Source: an uncultured Flavobacteriales bacterium
GTDB taxonomy: Bacteria > Bacteroidota > Bacteroidia > Flavobacteriales > BACL11
Assembly: GCA_950069165.1 (NCBI GenBank)
Contig: CATMIT010000001.1
Location: forward strand, 1-64,000
Direction of reading: 5' to 3'
Length of the DNA: 64,000 bases
A model generated the notes under the pieces. That model ran no database searches and had not been told where the DNA came from. It saw nothing but the letters and a program-made list of their open reading frames with translations. Numbering within the stretch: the first letter of the stretch is position 1; every line of letters begins with the position of its first letter. A program made the position numbers and the translations under genes. Positions 17,033 through 27,632 of this stretch are shown here, in pieces.

Positions 17033-17220
17033 TATTTTTGTAGTTCCTTTTATTTCAGATAAATAAGGGTGATTTTACATATTGTCTTTCTTAACATTTT
17101 TGTGTTAGCAAATAGATTTACAATGAGTTATAAAAAGATGGTTTTTGGTTTAATATTGCACCTAAGTCGTAATACTTGTTTTGGGTTGTACTATTTCTTT
17201 CCTAAACTAAACAGTACAAC
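17033..17220 (+). other. Intergenic region with possible small RNA
   Basis: The 312-base interval 16963-17274 has no convincing gene. On the plus strand it holds an exact -7 element (TATTTTTG, 17033-17040). An 8-bp inverted repeat follows (GTTGTACT 17185-17192 with AGTACAAC 17213-17220), and then the strong terminator at 17221-17254. That order would suit a non-coding RNA of about 200 bases. The short open frame that crosses it reads through the terminator and has no family resemblance. The reading as an RNA gene is tentative. Confidence 0.2.
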
Positions 17221-17254
17221 AAATAAAAACCCCTGGGAGCAGGGGTTTTTATTT
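17221..17254. terminator. Strong bidirectional intrinsic terminator
   Basis: AAATAAAAACCCCTG pairs perfectly with CAGGGGTTTTTATTT (15 bp, loop GGAG), giving a GC core flanked by A and T runs on both strands. It lies 20 bases past the stop codon of the PorP/SprF gene on the minus strand and would also end any plus-strand transcript from 17040. Confidence 0.9.
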
Positions 17255-17274
17255 TTAATTTATTTAACAAAATA

Positions 17275-18210
17275 TTATCTCATTATCTCTTTTTCAGTTG
17301 CAGGAGCAAAACGAATACCTAGCATAAACTCATGCGATCCAGAAGTGTAATCTCCTAATCCTGAAGTTACCATATCATAAGAATATCCTATTAAGTATCT
17401 GTCTCCTATCGAATATCCTAATAATAAACCAATATCTCCATTGGTTCTGTAATTCGTTCCCATCCACAATTTGTTTTGATAGGTTACCTTCACCCCTATA
17501 TCAACTTGAGTAGGTGCAGGCGTAACTGATTTTACTAAAACAGATGGCTCTACCACATAATCATAATTTACTTTCCACTTATAACCAGCCATTGCAAAAT
17601 AGTGTCGTTCCAAACTTCCATCAGGATTAAAATTATAAGTATCTAAATAATGATCTTCAAAAAATCCTAATTTGCTATTTAGTAGTTGAGGAATAGAAGC
17701 CCCAACATACCAATCTTTGGAATATAAATAAAATGCAAAAGTTGCATCAGGGACAGAAGAACTAAGAATACCGCCTTGAGCTTGAGGTTCAAAATCTTTG
17801 AAATGAAGATGATTAGGGTCAATCTTAATTTGGGTAAATCCTCCTGATAATGCCAACGACATTTTCATATTATCTGTTAAAGAAAAATGATACGCATAGG
17901 ATAATGAAAGCCCTGTTCTACTTGTTGGACCAACTTGGTCGCTAAAAACTACACCGCCTAATCCAACATTACTATCTCTATATTTTCCATAAATACTTAG
18001 TACTGTAGTTCTAGGAGCATCTGTCACTCCTACCCATTGATTTCTGATATTTGTTTTCATTTGATAACTACTTTCTATTCCAGCTATTGCCGGATTAAAC
18101 ACATAATCGTTAATCATATATTGCGTAAACTGAGGCAATTGTTGCGCTTTAGCAACAAATGCAGTAGAAATTATCAAAATAAGAATTGTAATTTTCTTCA
18201 TAATTTTCAT
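17275..18210 (-). CDS. PorP/SprF family type IX secretion outer-membrane protein
   Basis: Outer-membrane beta-barrel protein of the PorP/SprF family. A signal peptide (ending near AFVAKAQ) is followed by the hallmark start QLPQFTQYMINDYVFNPAIA, and by alternating strands typical of the barrel (GLGGVVFSDQVGPTSRTGLS). Members sit next to SprB-like adhesins; Flavobacterium johnsoniae SprF is needed to bring SprB to the surface. Here the gene begins one base after the giant SprB-repeat gene, which fits that pairing. At 311 residues it is normal in size. A strong terminator follows the gene. Confidence 0.95.
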   Translation of the reverse strand: MKIMKKITILILIISTAFVAKAQQLPQFTQYMINDYVFNPAIAGIESSYQMKTNIRNQWVGVTDAPRTTVLSIYGKYRDSNVGLGGVVFSDQVGPTSRTGLSLSYAYHFSLTDNMKMSLALSGGFTQIKIDPNHLHFKDFEPQAQGGILSSSVPDATFAFYLYSKDWYVGASIPQLLNSKLGFFEDHYLDTYNFNPDGSLERHYFAMAGYKWKVNYDYVVEPSVLVKSVTPAPTQVDIGVKVTYQNKLWMGTNYRTNGDIGLLLGYSIGDRYLIGYSYDMVTSGLGDYTSGSHEFMLGIRFAPATEKEIMR

Positions 18211-18211
18211 T

Positions 18212-21200
18212 TTACCTAATAATAGTTATTGCTCCGCTTTGCAGATCCGAATTATTATTCAAGTTAATTATATAGTAATAAGTACCAATTGGTAATGGTG
18301 ATCCTTCATGTGTTCCATCCCATTTGTTATCATTATAAGTATCTCCTTTTACACTAAATAATAGAGAACCCCATCTATTGTAAACCTCAATTACAGCATC
18401 AGGATAACGGTCAATATCTTCAATTTCCCAGAAATCATTATAGCCATCTCCATTTGGCGAAATACCATCATAAACCATAACCCCAACTACAACTCTTATA
18501 GAGTCATAACCTTGACAACCTTGAGCATCTTGAACCATTATATAATATGTAGTGCTAACCTCAGGACTTACATTAATTTCTTTTGTGGTTTCTCCATTGC
18601 TCCACAAATAGTAGAGATACGAATATGCTGACCCTAACACCACATTATCATTAAGTTTAATGGGAACATCTAATGGATAAGAGTATGTTTCTCCATTTGC
18701 TAAACCGTATGGTACAATAGGTAACTGAGGGGCCCAAATACTTGCTGTTATGGAGAAAGAACAATTCCTAGCAGAATCTACTACTGTTAAAATGTAATCT
18801 GTTCTAGGGGCTGTAGGGGTTACTGTTATAGTAGGTGTAACTTGTCCGGTATTCCAGCTATAAGTGAAGGTAGGATTATCTACTACACTTAAGGTAATAT
18901 TGTCTCCCAAACAAATGGTATCGGTAAAATAATCGATAAAGTCTGGTAAGAAAATAGCATCAACTGCATTTACATAAGTAGAAGCAGATTCTACACATCC
19001 ATTTGTATCTGTTACCGTAACAGAATATAAGTCAGGTGAAAGCCCTGTAACAGTTTGTGTTGTTTGCCCAGTAGGACTCCATAAATAACTAATGTAAGGA
19101 GTTGTGCCTCCAAATACATTAGCTATGGCAGTTCCATCATCCATAAGGCAAGTTTCATCTGTAGAATCAGCAGTAACAATAAGCGGGCTAGCTGTCTGTG
19201 TAATCAGTACATTACTAGATGTTACAGTACATCCTTTAGAATCTGTAACCGTTACTTCATAAATTCCAGGCGCAAGTGCTGTAGCAGTTTGTGTTGTTTG
19301 CCCTCCAGGACTCCAACTATATGTATATGTTCCTGATGGTGATATTGGTGTCCCTCCTGTAGGATTTGCTGTTATAGTTCCATCATCAAATCCGAAACAA
19401 CTTACATTTGTTGATGTAACATCTACACTCAAATCAGTTGGTTCACCCAAATAAATTTCAGTAGTGTCCATACAGCCATTTGCATCAGTTGCAATAACTA
19501 CATAGCTTCCTGTTCCTATATTAGAAAGAGTTGAAAATACTCCAGTTGTTGTAACCCCTGTATTCCAATCGTAAGTATAGCTAGAACCGGTAGGTGTTCC
19601 TCCTGTTGCAACTGCTTTTAACTTCCCATCATTTTCACTATAGCAAGAAACTCCATCTAGCACACTAGCGGTCACCTCTAGTTCAGAAGGCTGAGTTATA
19701 GACTGAGTTATTATATATACACAGCCAATTGCATCTGTTATAGTATCCGTATAAACAGTAGAAAGGGTACTATTATTTGCGCATAAACCAATAGAAGTAG
19801 ATGTAATTTGAGAAAGCGGATCATCCCAAATATTGGTATAAATAGGGTTTCCATTAGAATCAAAAAATGGCATTCCACCTGTTATTGCTACTTCAATAAA
19901 TCCATTACAATAGCCATAACAGCTTACATCTTGTTTGTTAGTTACGGTTGCGATTAACCTATCGTTATCATTCACAAAAGTTCCTGCAGTTGATTCGCAA
20001 TTATTTGCATCAGTCACTGTGATGGAATAAAATCCAACAAGTAAACTGGTTATCGTATAAGTAGTCTCTCCATTTGGAGCCCAAAGATATGTATAGCCAG
20101 GAACGCCGCCAAAAACTGAGTCGGTAATCCTTCCATTACTCCAGCCATCACATGTTACATGAGTTGTCACTATATTATGCTGAATCGGATCTGGCTGAGT
20201 CATTGTAATAAATTGTTGTTTTACACAACCATTTGCATCAACTATATTTAATGTATAAAGCCCAGCATTTAGAGAGATATTTGAAAAATTGTTTAATGGA
20301 AAATAATTGGTTTGTACAGTATCTCCCTGTGCATTAGTTAAAGTTTTCGTATACGGCACAACCCCTCCACTTACTGACACAGTAATCCAACCAGTGCTAT
20401 CTCCATTACATCTTATTTCGTAAGCATTATAATCTGAAGTAGTAATTGTTGTGTTTAGTGGTTGTGGCTGTTCAATAATGATGATATCGGCAACCACACA
20501 ATTATGATCATCAAAAACTTCTACTGTATAAGTGCCAGGACCGTAGCCATTAAAATTAGCAAGATGTGAAACTGGTACACTTCCATTAACAGAATACATA
20601 TAAGGTCCGGTTCCTCCAGCTGCACCGCCTCCAGTAAAGGGGTAGATGTTTTGAATGTATCCATTATTATATCCATTACAGCTTACATGTTGGAAAATTA
20701 CTGAATCGATAAGTAGTGAATCTGGCTCTGTAATTGTTTGCATCATGGATGCTGTACATCCTTTATTGTCTTTCACCACAATGTTATAAGTGGCAGGAGA
20801 TAAGCCAATAAAACCTATTGCTGTTTGGTAAGTATTTCCACCGTCTTTCGAATAAACATAAGATGGTGTACCACCAGTTGCCAGCACTACAATAGAGCCA
20901 TTGCTTGCATCTTTACAGGAAATTTGTGCAACAATAAGTGAATCTATAGAAACAGGAGCAGCTGGTTCAAGTACTTCAACAGAGTCTGTATGCACACAAT
21001 TGTTAAAATCTGTGATTGTAATGATATGATATCCTGCATCCAAACTATCAGCAAAAGCAGTATTATCTCCATTATCCCAGAGGTAAGTATAAGGAGTTAC
21101 TCCTCCTGAAACATATACTGTAGCGCTCCCATCACTAAATCCAAAACAGAAAACCGAATCCATAACAAAAGAATCCGTAACAAGTGCTGCAGGTTCATTT

Positions 21201-24200
21201 ACTATAATAGTAGCACTTACCATACAACCATTAAAATCTGTTACATCAACCGAATAATTTCCTGCTGACATATTTGCAGTTTGAGTCATTGCCCCATTAG
21301 ACCATAAATAAGAATATTGTAAAACTCCACCACTAGCATTAACTGTTGCTGTTCCATCATTACCTCCATTACAAAGCACATCAGTGGAAGTAATTGATAG
21401 AATATACAAACTATCTGGCTGAGTCATTGTGACAGATGTTGAAGTATCTACACAACCATTAGTATCGGTTACTATTACTGAAAAAGATCCAATACTTAAT
21501 CCTGTGGTAGTTTGTGTAGTTTGTAAGTTTGACCAACTATAAGAATATCCTGGTGTTCCACCAGAATGATTAACTGTAATATCTCCATCAGATCCTCCAT
21601 AACAGCTTACTTCATTTATTGTAAATGAATCAATAACTAAAAGAGCCGGTTCTAAAACAAAAACCGAATCTCTCTCCACACAGCCATTAGAATCTCGAAC
21701 AGTTACAAAATAAGATGCCTGTCCAGAAGGACCATATTGCACACCCGCATTTTGCCAAGTGCTTCCACCATTAATACTAAACTGATAAGGGGTTGTCCCT
21801 GCTGTTGCGGATGGAGTAATCATACCATCACCTGCTCCAAAACAACTTACATTCTGAACTGCAACAGATAAAATTGGCTGAGGGATTTGCTGCACAATAA
21901 TAGTATCATACGCCATACATCCATTATCATCCGTTACAATTACGGTATAAGTTCCGGCAACTAATAGACTCATATTTGCAGTAGTAGCTCCTGTATTCCA
22001 AAGATAAGAATAGTTTGGAGTTCCTCCGCTTGCAACTACCTCAGTAGTTCCGTTTGCTACAGTCCCTCCACACATGGAAGAAGTAGATGAAACAGAAGTT
22101 GTTAGCTGTGTTGGCTCTCCTATTATAACTGTATCAGGAGGATAAATTGTACATCCATTTGCATCTGTAACTGTTAGCCAATAAGTCCCAGCAGACAGAC
22201 CTCCAATACTATCGGTTGTTGCTCCTGTACTCCAAGCGTATGAATAGGTAGGCGTTCCACCAGAAATTGTCGCAACTTCAGCAGTTCCTGAACTGCCACC
22301 ATTACAAAGCACATCAGTAGAACTAAGTGTAAATATTATCTCGGATGGTTCCGAAATCTGCACTGCCATACTATCTGTACAGCCATTTACATCATTTACA
22401 AAAATGATATAATTCCCTGCAGGTAGTCCATAAAAAGTAGAATCGTTTTGAGGATTTACAGCATCAATATAGAACCAATAAGTCCCAGGACCAGAACCTC
22501 CAGTTGCTGAAACAGAAGCAACCCCAAGTGAATCTCCGAAACAAGGCACCATAAAAAGGGAATTAGCAGAATCTAATTCTAGATTTACAACTGTTGGCTC
22601 AGTTACATTTACCGTATCACTTGTTAAACATCCGCTTCCATCTGTTATAATTACTACATAAATTCCGGCAGCTAACCCTGTAGCAGTTGCTGTATTTTGG
22701 GAATTAGGATCATCCCACTGATATGTGAGCGGAGAGGCGTAAACTCCAGTGACTACCACTGTTGCTGTCCCATAATTTCCTCCATTACAAGAAACATCTG
22801 TGGTAGAAGAGGAAAGGGTCATGTTTGTACCTAGAACAAAGACATCATCTGCTATGGTACAGCCATTAGTATCGGTAACGATAACTGTATAAGTACCTGT
22901 CGATAAATTATTGGCAGTGCTAGTAGTTTGTCCTCCAGGATTCCATGAGTAAGTATAAGGCATAACTCCTCCTCCAACTATTGCTATTGCTTGTCCGTCT
23001 CCTGCACCACAATTCTCCATTATAGAATCCATTTGTAAAGTTAGAATTGGAGGTTCAGTAAGTAGAATACTGCCCTGAGAAGTACAACCATTGGCATCTG
23101 TTGCGTTCACAGTAAGTAAATTATTGGCACATTGTCCATTAAAATTAGAAAATGACTGAGAAGCTCCACCATTTAAAGAATATAAATAAGATGGTACTCC
23201 CCCTGTTGATGTTACATGAATATTTCCATTACAATCTCCATTACAAGCTAAATCAAATCCATTATAACTTGAAGTGGTAGTTAAGGCAATGGAATAAGGG
23301 TTTGGCTCAGAGATAGTAATACTTACCGTTTTCGTACATCCATTAGCATCTTGAGCTATAATTGTATATGACCCTCCTGCCAAATTGGGAAAGAAGGTAT
23401 AAGTTCCGAAAGTTCCTCCATTAATAGAATAAGTGTAAAGTGGCGTTCCGCCATTTACAGAATCTACAGAAATTGTTCCATCAGTTGCGCCATTACAACT
23501 CACGCCCCAACCGTTATAATTGCTCACACTTAGATATAAATTCAATGAATCTGGTTGATTCAAATACAAAGAATCCGTAAATGTGCAATCATTTATATCT
23601 TGAACAGTTATGTTATAATCAGTATCGCCACAAAGTTGGCTAAAAGTGGCTGAATTTTGATAAGATCCTCCATTCAGTGAATATTGATAGATTGGTGTCC
23701 CTGGCGAACTAGGATCTACAGTAAAGGTGATTTGCCCATTACAATAACTATTACAAGAAATTGCAGATGAAACGGAAACAGTTCCACTTAAATCTGGTGG
23801 ATCTTGTAGTATAAGAGTATCAGATGTTTCGCAACCATTTATATCTCTGTATGTTATTATGTGCTGACCAGATGATAGACCCTGAAAATAAGGATTAGAG
23901 GAAAAAATTCCTCCATTTATCGAAAATTGAACAGGAGGGGTTCCTCCTGATATTACCTGTGCTAAAATTGTTCCATTACTACCACCAAAACAGCTAATAT
24001 CCTGCCCATTATAGTTAGAGGAAATAATAGAATTTGGCACTAATGCCGGAGGTGAAGTAATTGTCTGGTTTCTGGTTTTTGTACAGCCATTGGCATCCGT
24101 TATTATTACTTGATATGCTCCTGCTGGAACATTTAAAAAGTCAATAGCATTAGCTACAATTGGTGTACTAGGACCATTATTTAATGTTACAGAATAAGGA

Positions 24201-25159
24201 AGTACTCCTCCAAAAACATTTAAATGCAAATCGGCTACACTATCTCCAAAACACAAAGAAGGACTTGTAGTAGTAAATGTTGGCATAATATTTGGAGGTT
24301 GTGTTATATTAATAAAGGCTTGTGCTGTACATGTGCCAGAGGTATCGGTTACTGTTACTCTATAATTATTTGCCGGTAGCAATGTGAATGTCGCAGTATC
24401 ATAAGTAGTTTGTGTACTTAATTGATACCAATTCCCAAAAATATTATACTCTAATAAATAAAGAAATTGGGTATTCCAAAAAGCGCCACCAAGGGTTATT
24501 ACCTGAATTGTAGCATAATCACCAAAACACACTATGGTATCTGTTAAATTAATAGAAGCACTCAAACTGCTACCAGTAATATTAAATGTTTCTGTAGGGC
24601 AGTTGGTAGTGCTTGTCCCGTCATTATAATTAACGGTATAAGTTTGATTTCCTGCACATAAATTAGAGGTAACTGCCGGCAGAGTTTGAGATGCCCCTCC
24701 ATTTACTGAAACCCCATAAGTATAGCCAGGAAATTGTTGATTAATATTTATTGTTGAAGTTACATTACAATTTGTAGAATCACACACAAGTGGTGGATTC
24801 AAACTATTGTTAACAATTGGTTCTAAAATTTCGAAAGTATCGGAAACCATAGTAGCTGGGCAAGAACCTGAAAGGGACTGGGTGCCAACAACCACATACA
24901 ATCCTGCAGCCAAGGTGCTTACTGATGTTATTGTAGGGCCACTGCCATAATTTTGCCCATTGGTTAAATTATCCCAAGAATAATTAATATATGGTGTTTG
25001 TGTTAAATTAGCAAATCCATCTGATCCTCCTGGACATGTTACCTGAGTAATATTTGCAGTATCCACAATAATATCACATTGTGCATACGTATTATTTGCA
25101 CCTAACAATCCAACTAATAGACCTAAATAAATTATAACACTCCTTCTTTTCATAAGCAT
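18212..25159 (-). CDS. Giant SprB-repeat adhesin with T9SS type B (CHU_C) C-terminal domain
   Basis: Secreted surface protein of 2315 residues. After a signal peptide (MKRRSVIIYLGLLVGLLGAN region) it consists of about two dozen SprB-type repeats of roughly 75-95 residues. Each holds a VSCNGGxDGTATV-like start, a GGTPPYxYxW middle and an end like YTVIVTDTNGCT. The last ~90 residues are the gliding-motility-associated C-terminal domain (DGISPNGDGYNDFWEIEDID ... YNRWGSLLF ... PIGTYYYIINL), the T9SS type B export signal. Such proteins act as mobile or static adhesins. The start may be ATG 25159 or 25153; AAAGGA eight bases upstream could serve as a ribosome site. The PorP/SprF gene follows one base later. 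Confidence 0.95.
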   Translation of the reverse strand: MLMKRRSVIIYLGLLVGLLGANNTYAQCDIIVDTANITQVTCPGGSDGFANLTQTPYINYSWDNLTNGQNYGSGPTITSVSTLAAGLYVVVGTQSLSGSCPATMVSDTFEILEPIVNNSLNPPLVCDSTNCNVTSTININQQFPGYTYGVSVNGGASQTLPAVTSNLCAGNQTYTVNYNDGTSTTNCPTETFNITGSSLSASINLTDTIVCFGDYATIQVITLGGAFWNTQFLYLLEYNIFGNWYQLSTQTTYDTATFTLLPANNYRVTVTDTSGTCTAQAFINITQPPNIMPTFTTTSPSLCFGDSVADLHLNVFGGVLPYSVTLNNGPSTPIVANAIDFLNVPAGAYQVIITDANGCTKTRNQTITSPPALVPNSIISSNYNGQDISCFGGSNGTILAQVISGGTPPVQFSINGGIFSSNPYFQGLSSGQHIITYRDINGCETSDTLILQDPPDLSGTVSVSSAISCNSYCNGQITFTVDPSSPGTPIYQYSLNGGSYQNSATFSQLCGDTDYNITVQDINDCTFTDSLYLNQPDSLNLYLSVSNYNGWGVSCNGATDGTISVDSVNGGTPLYTYSINGGTFGTYTFFPNLAGGSYTIIAQDANGCTKTVSITISEPNPYSIALTTTSSYNGFDLACNGDCNGNIHVTSTGGVPSYLYSLNGGASQSFSNFNGQCANNLLTVNATDANGCTSQGSILLTEPPILTLQMDSIMENCGAGDGQAIAIVGGGVMPYTYSWNPGGQTTSTANNLSTGTYTVIVTDTNGCTIADDVFVLGTNMTLSSSTTDVSCNGGNYGTATVVVTGVYASPLTYQWDDPNSQNTATATGLAAGIYVVIITDGSGCLTSDTVNVTEPTVVNLELDSANSLFMVPCFGDSLGVASVSATGGSGPGTYWFYIDAVNPQNDSTFYGLPAGNYIIFVNDVNGCTDSMAVQISEPSEIIFTLSSTDVLCNGGSSGTAEVATISGGTPTYSYAWSTGATTDSIGGLSAGTYWLTVTDANGCTIYPPDTVIIGEPTQLTTSVSSTSSMCGGTVANGTTEVVASGGTPNYSYLWNTGATTANMSLLVAGTYTVIVTDDNGCMAYDTIIVQQIPQPILSVAVQNVSCFGAGDGMITPSATAGTTPYQFSINGGSTWQNAGVQYGPSGQASYFVTVRDSNGCVERDSVFVLEPALLVIDSFTINEVSCYGGSDGDITVNHSGGTPGYSYSWSNLQTTQTTTGLSIGSFSVIVTDTNGCVDTSTSVTMTQPDSLYILSITSTDVLCNGGNDGTATVNASGGVLQYSYLWSNGAMTQTANMSAGNYSVDVTDFNGCMVSATIIVNEPAALVTDSFVMDSVFCFGFSDGSATVYVSGGVTPYTYLWDNGDNTAFADSLDAGYHIITITDFNNCVHTDSVEVLEPAAPVSIDSLIVAQISCKDASNGSIVVLATGGTPSYVYSKDGGNTYQTAIGFIGLSPATYNIVVKDNKGCTASMMQTITEPDSLLIDSVIFQHVSCNGYNNGYIQNIYPFTGGGAAGGTGPYMYSVNGSVPVSHLANFNGYGPGTYTVEVFDDHNCVVADIIIIEQPQPLNTTITTSDYNAYEIRCNGDSTGWITVSVSGGVVPYTKTLTNAQGDTVQTNYFPLNNFSNISLNAGLYTLNIVDANGCVKQQFITMTQPDPIQHNIVTTHVTCDGWSNGRITDSVFGGVPGYTYLWAPNGETTYTITSLLVGFYSITVTDANNCESTAGTFVNDNDRLIATVTNKQDVSCYGYCNGFIEVAITGGMPFFDSNGNPIYTNIWDDPLSQITSTSIGLCANNSTLSTVYTDTITDAIGCVYIITQSITQPSELEVTASVLDGVSCYSENDGKLKAVATGGTPTGSSYTYDWNTGVTTTGVFSTLSNIGTGSYVVIATDANGCMDTTEIYLGEPTDLSVDVTSTNVSCFGFDDGTITANPTGGTPISPSGTYTYSWSPGGQTTQTATALAPGIYEVTVTDSKGCTVTSSNVLITQTASPLIVTADSTDETCLMDDGTAIANVFGGTTPYISYLWSPTGQTTQTVTGLSPDLYSVTVTDTNGCVESASTYVNAVDAIFLPDFIDYFTDTICLGDNITLSVVDNPTFTYSWNTGQVTPTITVTPTAPRTDYILTVVDSARNCSFSITASIWAPQLPIVPYGLANGETYSYPLDVPIKLNDNVVLGSAYSYLYYLWSNGETTKEINVSPEVSTTYYIMVQDAQGCQGYDSIRVVVGVMVYDGISPNGDGYNDFWEIEDIDRYPDAVIEVYNRWGSLLFSVKGDTYNDNKWDGTHEGSPLPIGTYYYIINLNNNSDLQSGAITIIR

Positions 25160-25297
25160 GATTTATTCCTTTATTAAAGTTTTGCAAGATACAAATAAAT
25201 TAAATATTTAATAAAATTGATTTTAGAATATTTGTTTGCCTTGAAATAAAAAAATATCTTCCGTTTTTTTAGGTATTTTTTCAACTTCTTTTTTTTA

Positions 25298-25305
25298 TAT
25301 ATTTG
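25298..25305 (+). promoter_or_regulatory. -7 promoter element of the glycosyltransferase gene
   Basis: TATATTTG is an exact TAnnTTTG match, 26 bases before the ATG at 25332, in the divergent interval between the adhesin and the glycosyltransferase. Confidence 0.55.
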
Positions 25306-25331
25306 CGCAAAATTAAATTGAAAAAATATAA

Positions 25332-26441
25332 ATGAAAATTGCAATTTTAGGCACTAGAGGTATTCCAAATAATTATGGAGGGTTTGAGCAATGTGCAGAA
25401 TATTTATCGGTTGGTTTGGTGGGAAAAGGACATGATGTAAGTATTTATAATCCTAATTTTCATCCCTACAAAGAAAGCAGTTTTAAAAAAGTAAAAATCA
25501 TAAGAAAAGCAAGCCCTCAACAGTACTTTGGAAATTCTGTTTCTAATTTTATTTATGATTATTTCTGTTTGAAAGATGCCGTAAAAAGAGATTTTGATAT
25601 TATACTTGAATTGGGCTTAATCACTTCTTCTTTATCAATTATCTTTTGCAGACATAGAGGAAAGATTATTGTCACAAATTTAGATGGATTAGAGTGGAAA
25701 AGATCGAAATGGAATAAAATTGTGCAAAAAATAACCAAAACTTTGGAAAAATATGGCGTGATGTTTTCAGATTATTTAATTGCAGACAATATTGGTATGC
25801 AAAAATATATTTGGGAGGAATACAGCAGAGAATCTGAGTTAATTGCTTATGGTACAGAAAATAATAAGGAGCCAAATCCAAATTGCTTAAAAGAATATGG
25901 ATTAGAGAGAAATACCTATTTGCTATCTATTGCTCGATTAGAACCTGAAAATAATTTGGAAATGATGTTTGATGCTTATGTAAAAAGTGAAATAAGCAAT
26001 CCTTATTTTGTAGTTGGAAATCATTTAACTTCTCATGGCGATTTTTTAAAAGACAAGTACCGAGATTCTGGTATCCTTTTTTTAGGAGGAATTTTTAATA
26101 AAGACCATTTGGATAATATCCGTTTTTATTCCAAATACTATTTGCATGGCCATTCGGTTGGAGGTACTAATCCATCACTATTGGAAGCAATGGCGACAAA
26201 AACTTTTATTCTTTCGCATGATAATCGTTTTAATAAATCAGTGATTGAAGAAAATGCTTTTTACTTTTCAAATTCTGAGGAATTGGTCAGTTTATTAAAA
26301 AATGAAAACTTAACAAATCAAAAAAAAACTTTTGCATTAAATAATTTAAAGAAAATTGATAGCGTTTATAGATGGGCGATTGTTGTGGCCCAATACGAAT
26401 CCTATTTTAAAAGAATTCTAAAAGAATCTAATCGACAATAA
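25332..26441 (+). CDS. DUF1972 / family 4-type glycosyltransferase
   Basis: Cytoplasmic GT-B fold glycosyltransferase. The N-terminus MKIAILGTRGIPNNYGGFEQ is the signature of the DUF1972 group, whose studied members include rhamnosyltransferases of surface polysaccharide synthesis. The C-terminal half has the group 1 donor-site pattern (YLHGHSVGGTNPSLLEAMAT), where the Glu of SLLEAMA contacts the nucleotide sugar. The length of 369 residues is usual. No polysaccharide cluster surrounds it, so the acceptor is unknown. Its 3' end overlaps that of the convergent hemW by 14 bases. Confidence 0.88.
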   Translation: MKIAILGTRGIPNNYGGFEQCAEYLSVGLVGKGHDVSIYNPNFHPYKESSFKKVKIIRKASPQQYFGNSVSNFIYDYFCLKDAVKRDFDIILELGLITSSLSIIFCRHRGKIIVTNLDGLEWKRSKWNKIVQKITKTLEKYGVMFSDYLIADNIGMQKYIWEEYSRESELIAYGTENNKEPNPNCLKEYGLERNTYLLSIARLEPENNLEMMFDAYVKSEISNPYFVVGNHLTSHGDFLKDKYRDSGILFLGGIFNKDHLDNIRFYSKYYLHGHSVGGTNPSLLEAMATKTFILSHDNRFNKSVIEENAFYFSNSEELVSLLKNENLTNQKKTFALNNLKKIDSVYRWAIVVAQYESYFKRILKESNRQ

Positions 26442-27552
26442 ACAAATCAGATGCAATCGCATCCGCAAATATCTTCCCTGATTTTGTAAGCGTGTAAGTG
26501 TTTTTGCATTTCTTTATATTCTTTTTCCTCTCCCATTTTTTTATTTCTTTAAGAAAATGAATTTGCTTGCCAAATCTTTCTTTGATTATTTCTAAATTTG
26601 CACCCCAAATGGTTCGTAAGGATGTGAAAACATATTCATTGTATTGTTGAGAAATGCTGAGTTTCTCTGTTTCAAAATAATCTTCTCCTTTTTTTATTTT
26701 CTGTATATATTGTTTGTTGGAAGATACATTCCAACTTCTACTATTTCCGTTGAAAGAATGTGCAGAAGGCCCTACGCCAAGATAATGTTTATTTTTCCAA
26801 TAAGAAGTATTGTGTTTGGAATAAAAACCCGCTTTGCCAAAGTTGGAAATTTCATAATGTACAAATCCCTTTTGCTGAGCAAGTTCCATTAAAATGTTGA
26901 ACTGTTCGATTACTATTTCGTCTTTTAAAGGGATTATTTTCTTTTGTTCAACTAAATGCTTTAAAACCGTTTTCTCTTCAATGGTAAGTGCGTAAGAGGA
27001 AAAATGTGGAATATCTAATGCAAACATTTTATTCAAATTCTTCTTCCAATCCGCTAAAGATTGATTTGGCAAACCATAAATTAAATCAATAGTAATATTG
27101 TTAAAGCCTACTTGCTGAGCCATTTGTATGCAACTTTCGGATTGTGTGGCATTGTGTGAACGATTCATAAATTTCAAATCGGCATCAACAAAGGATTGCA
27201 CACCAATACTCAACCTATTTATTCCAACTTCTTTTAATGCTATTAACTTATTTTTAGTCAAATCATCCGGATTGCATTCCAAAGTAATTTCTGCATTTTC
27301 TTTTATTTTGTAGATATTGGAAATAGAATCTAAAATAGATTTTATTTCACTTTTACTTAAAATAGATGGCGTTCCGCCACCAAAATAAATGGTCTCAATT
27401 GTTTTATTTTTTAAGTACGATTGACGTAATTCTAATTCCATTTTGATGCATTTTAGCATTTCCTTCTTGTCCTTTTGCGAAATTCTGAAATGAAAATTAC
27501 AATAAGTACAAGCTTGTTTACAGTAGGGAATATGTATGTAAATGCCTGCCAA
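26428..27552 (-). CDS. hemW: Radical SAM haem chaperone HemW
   Basis: HemW-type protein (formerly 'oxygen-independent coproporphyrinogen oxidase-like') that binds haem and passes it to haem proteins such as respiratory enzymes. The start AGIYIHIPYCKQACTYCNF contains the radical SAM CxxxCxxC motif, followed by ETIYFGGGTPSIL and ECNPDD. The C-terminal HemN_C domain holds HNTSYWKNKHYLGVGPSAHS. The start codon is TTG at 27552; the second residue matches the usual MAGIYIHIP start, so it is accepted. At 374 residues it is full-length. It fits an organism with many cytochromes. Confidence 0.93.
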   Translation of the reverse strand: MAGIYIHIPYCKQACTYCNFHFRISQKDKKEMLKCIKMELELRQSYLKNKTIETIYFGGGTPSILSKSEIKSILDSISNIYKIKENAEITLECNPDDLTKNKLIALKEVGINRLSIGVQSFVDADLKFMNRSHNATQSESCIQMAQQVGFNNITIDLIYGLPNQSLADWKKNLNKMFALDIPHFSSYALTIEEKTVLKHLVEQKKIIPLKDEIVIEQFNILMELAQQKGFVHYEISNFGKAGFYSKHNTSYWKNKHYLGVGPSAHSFNGNSRSWNVSSNKQYIQKIKKGEDYFETEKLSISQQYNEYVFTSLRTIWGANLEIIKERFGKQIHFLKEIKKWERKKNIKKCKNTYTLTKSGKIFADAIASDLFIVD

Positions 27553-27632
27553 AGTATTTTTGTAAAAAGTTTTGCTAATATAAAAAAGGAATTACTTTTA
27601 CCGCAATTAAGATTAAATCTAAATAAAGAAAA

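Noticed and set aside
17069..17350. Plus-strand open frame of 93 codons
   Set aside because: It reads straight through the 15-bp terminator stem at 17221-17254 and into the PorP/SprF gene, and its product resembles no family.
18212..25159. CRISPR or satellite array suggested by regularly spaced similar segments
   Set aside because: The periodicity is that of diverged protein repeats (SprB type, ~240-280 bases) in one open frame; there is no constant direct repeat with unique spacers.
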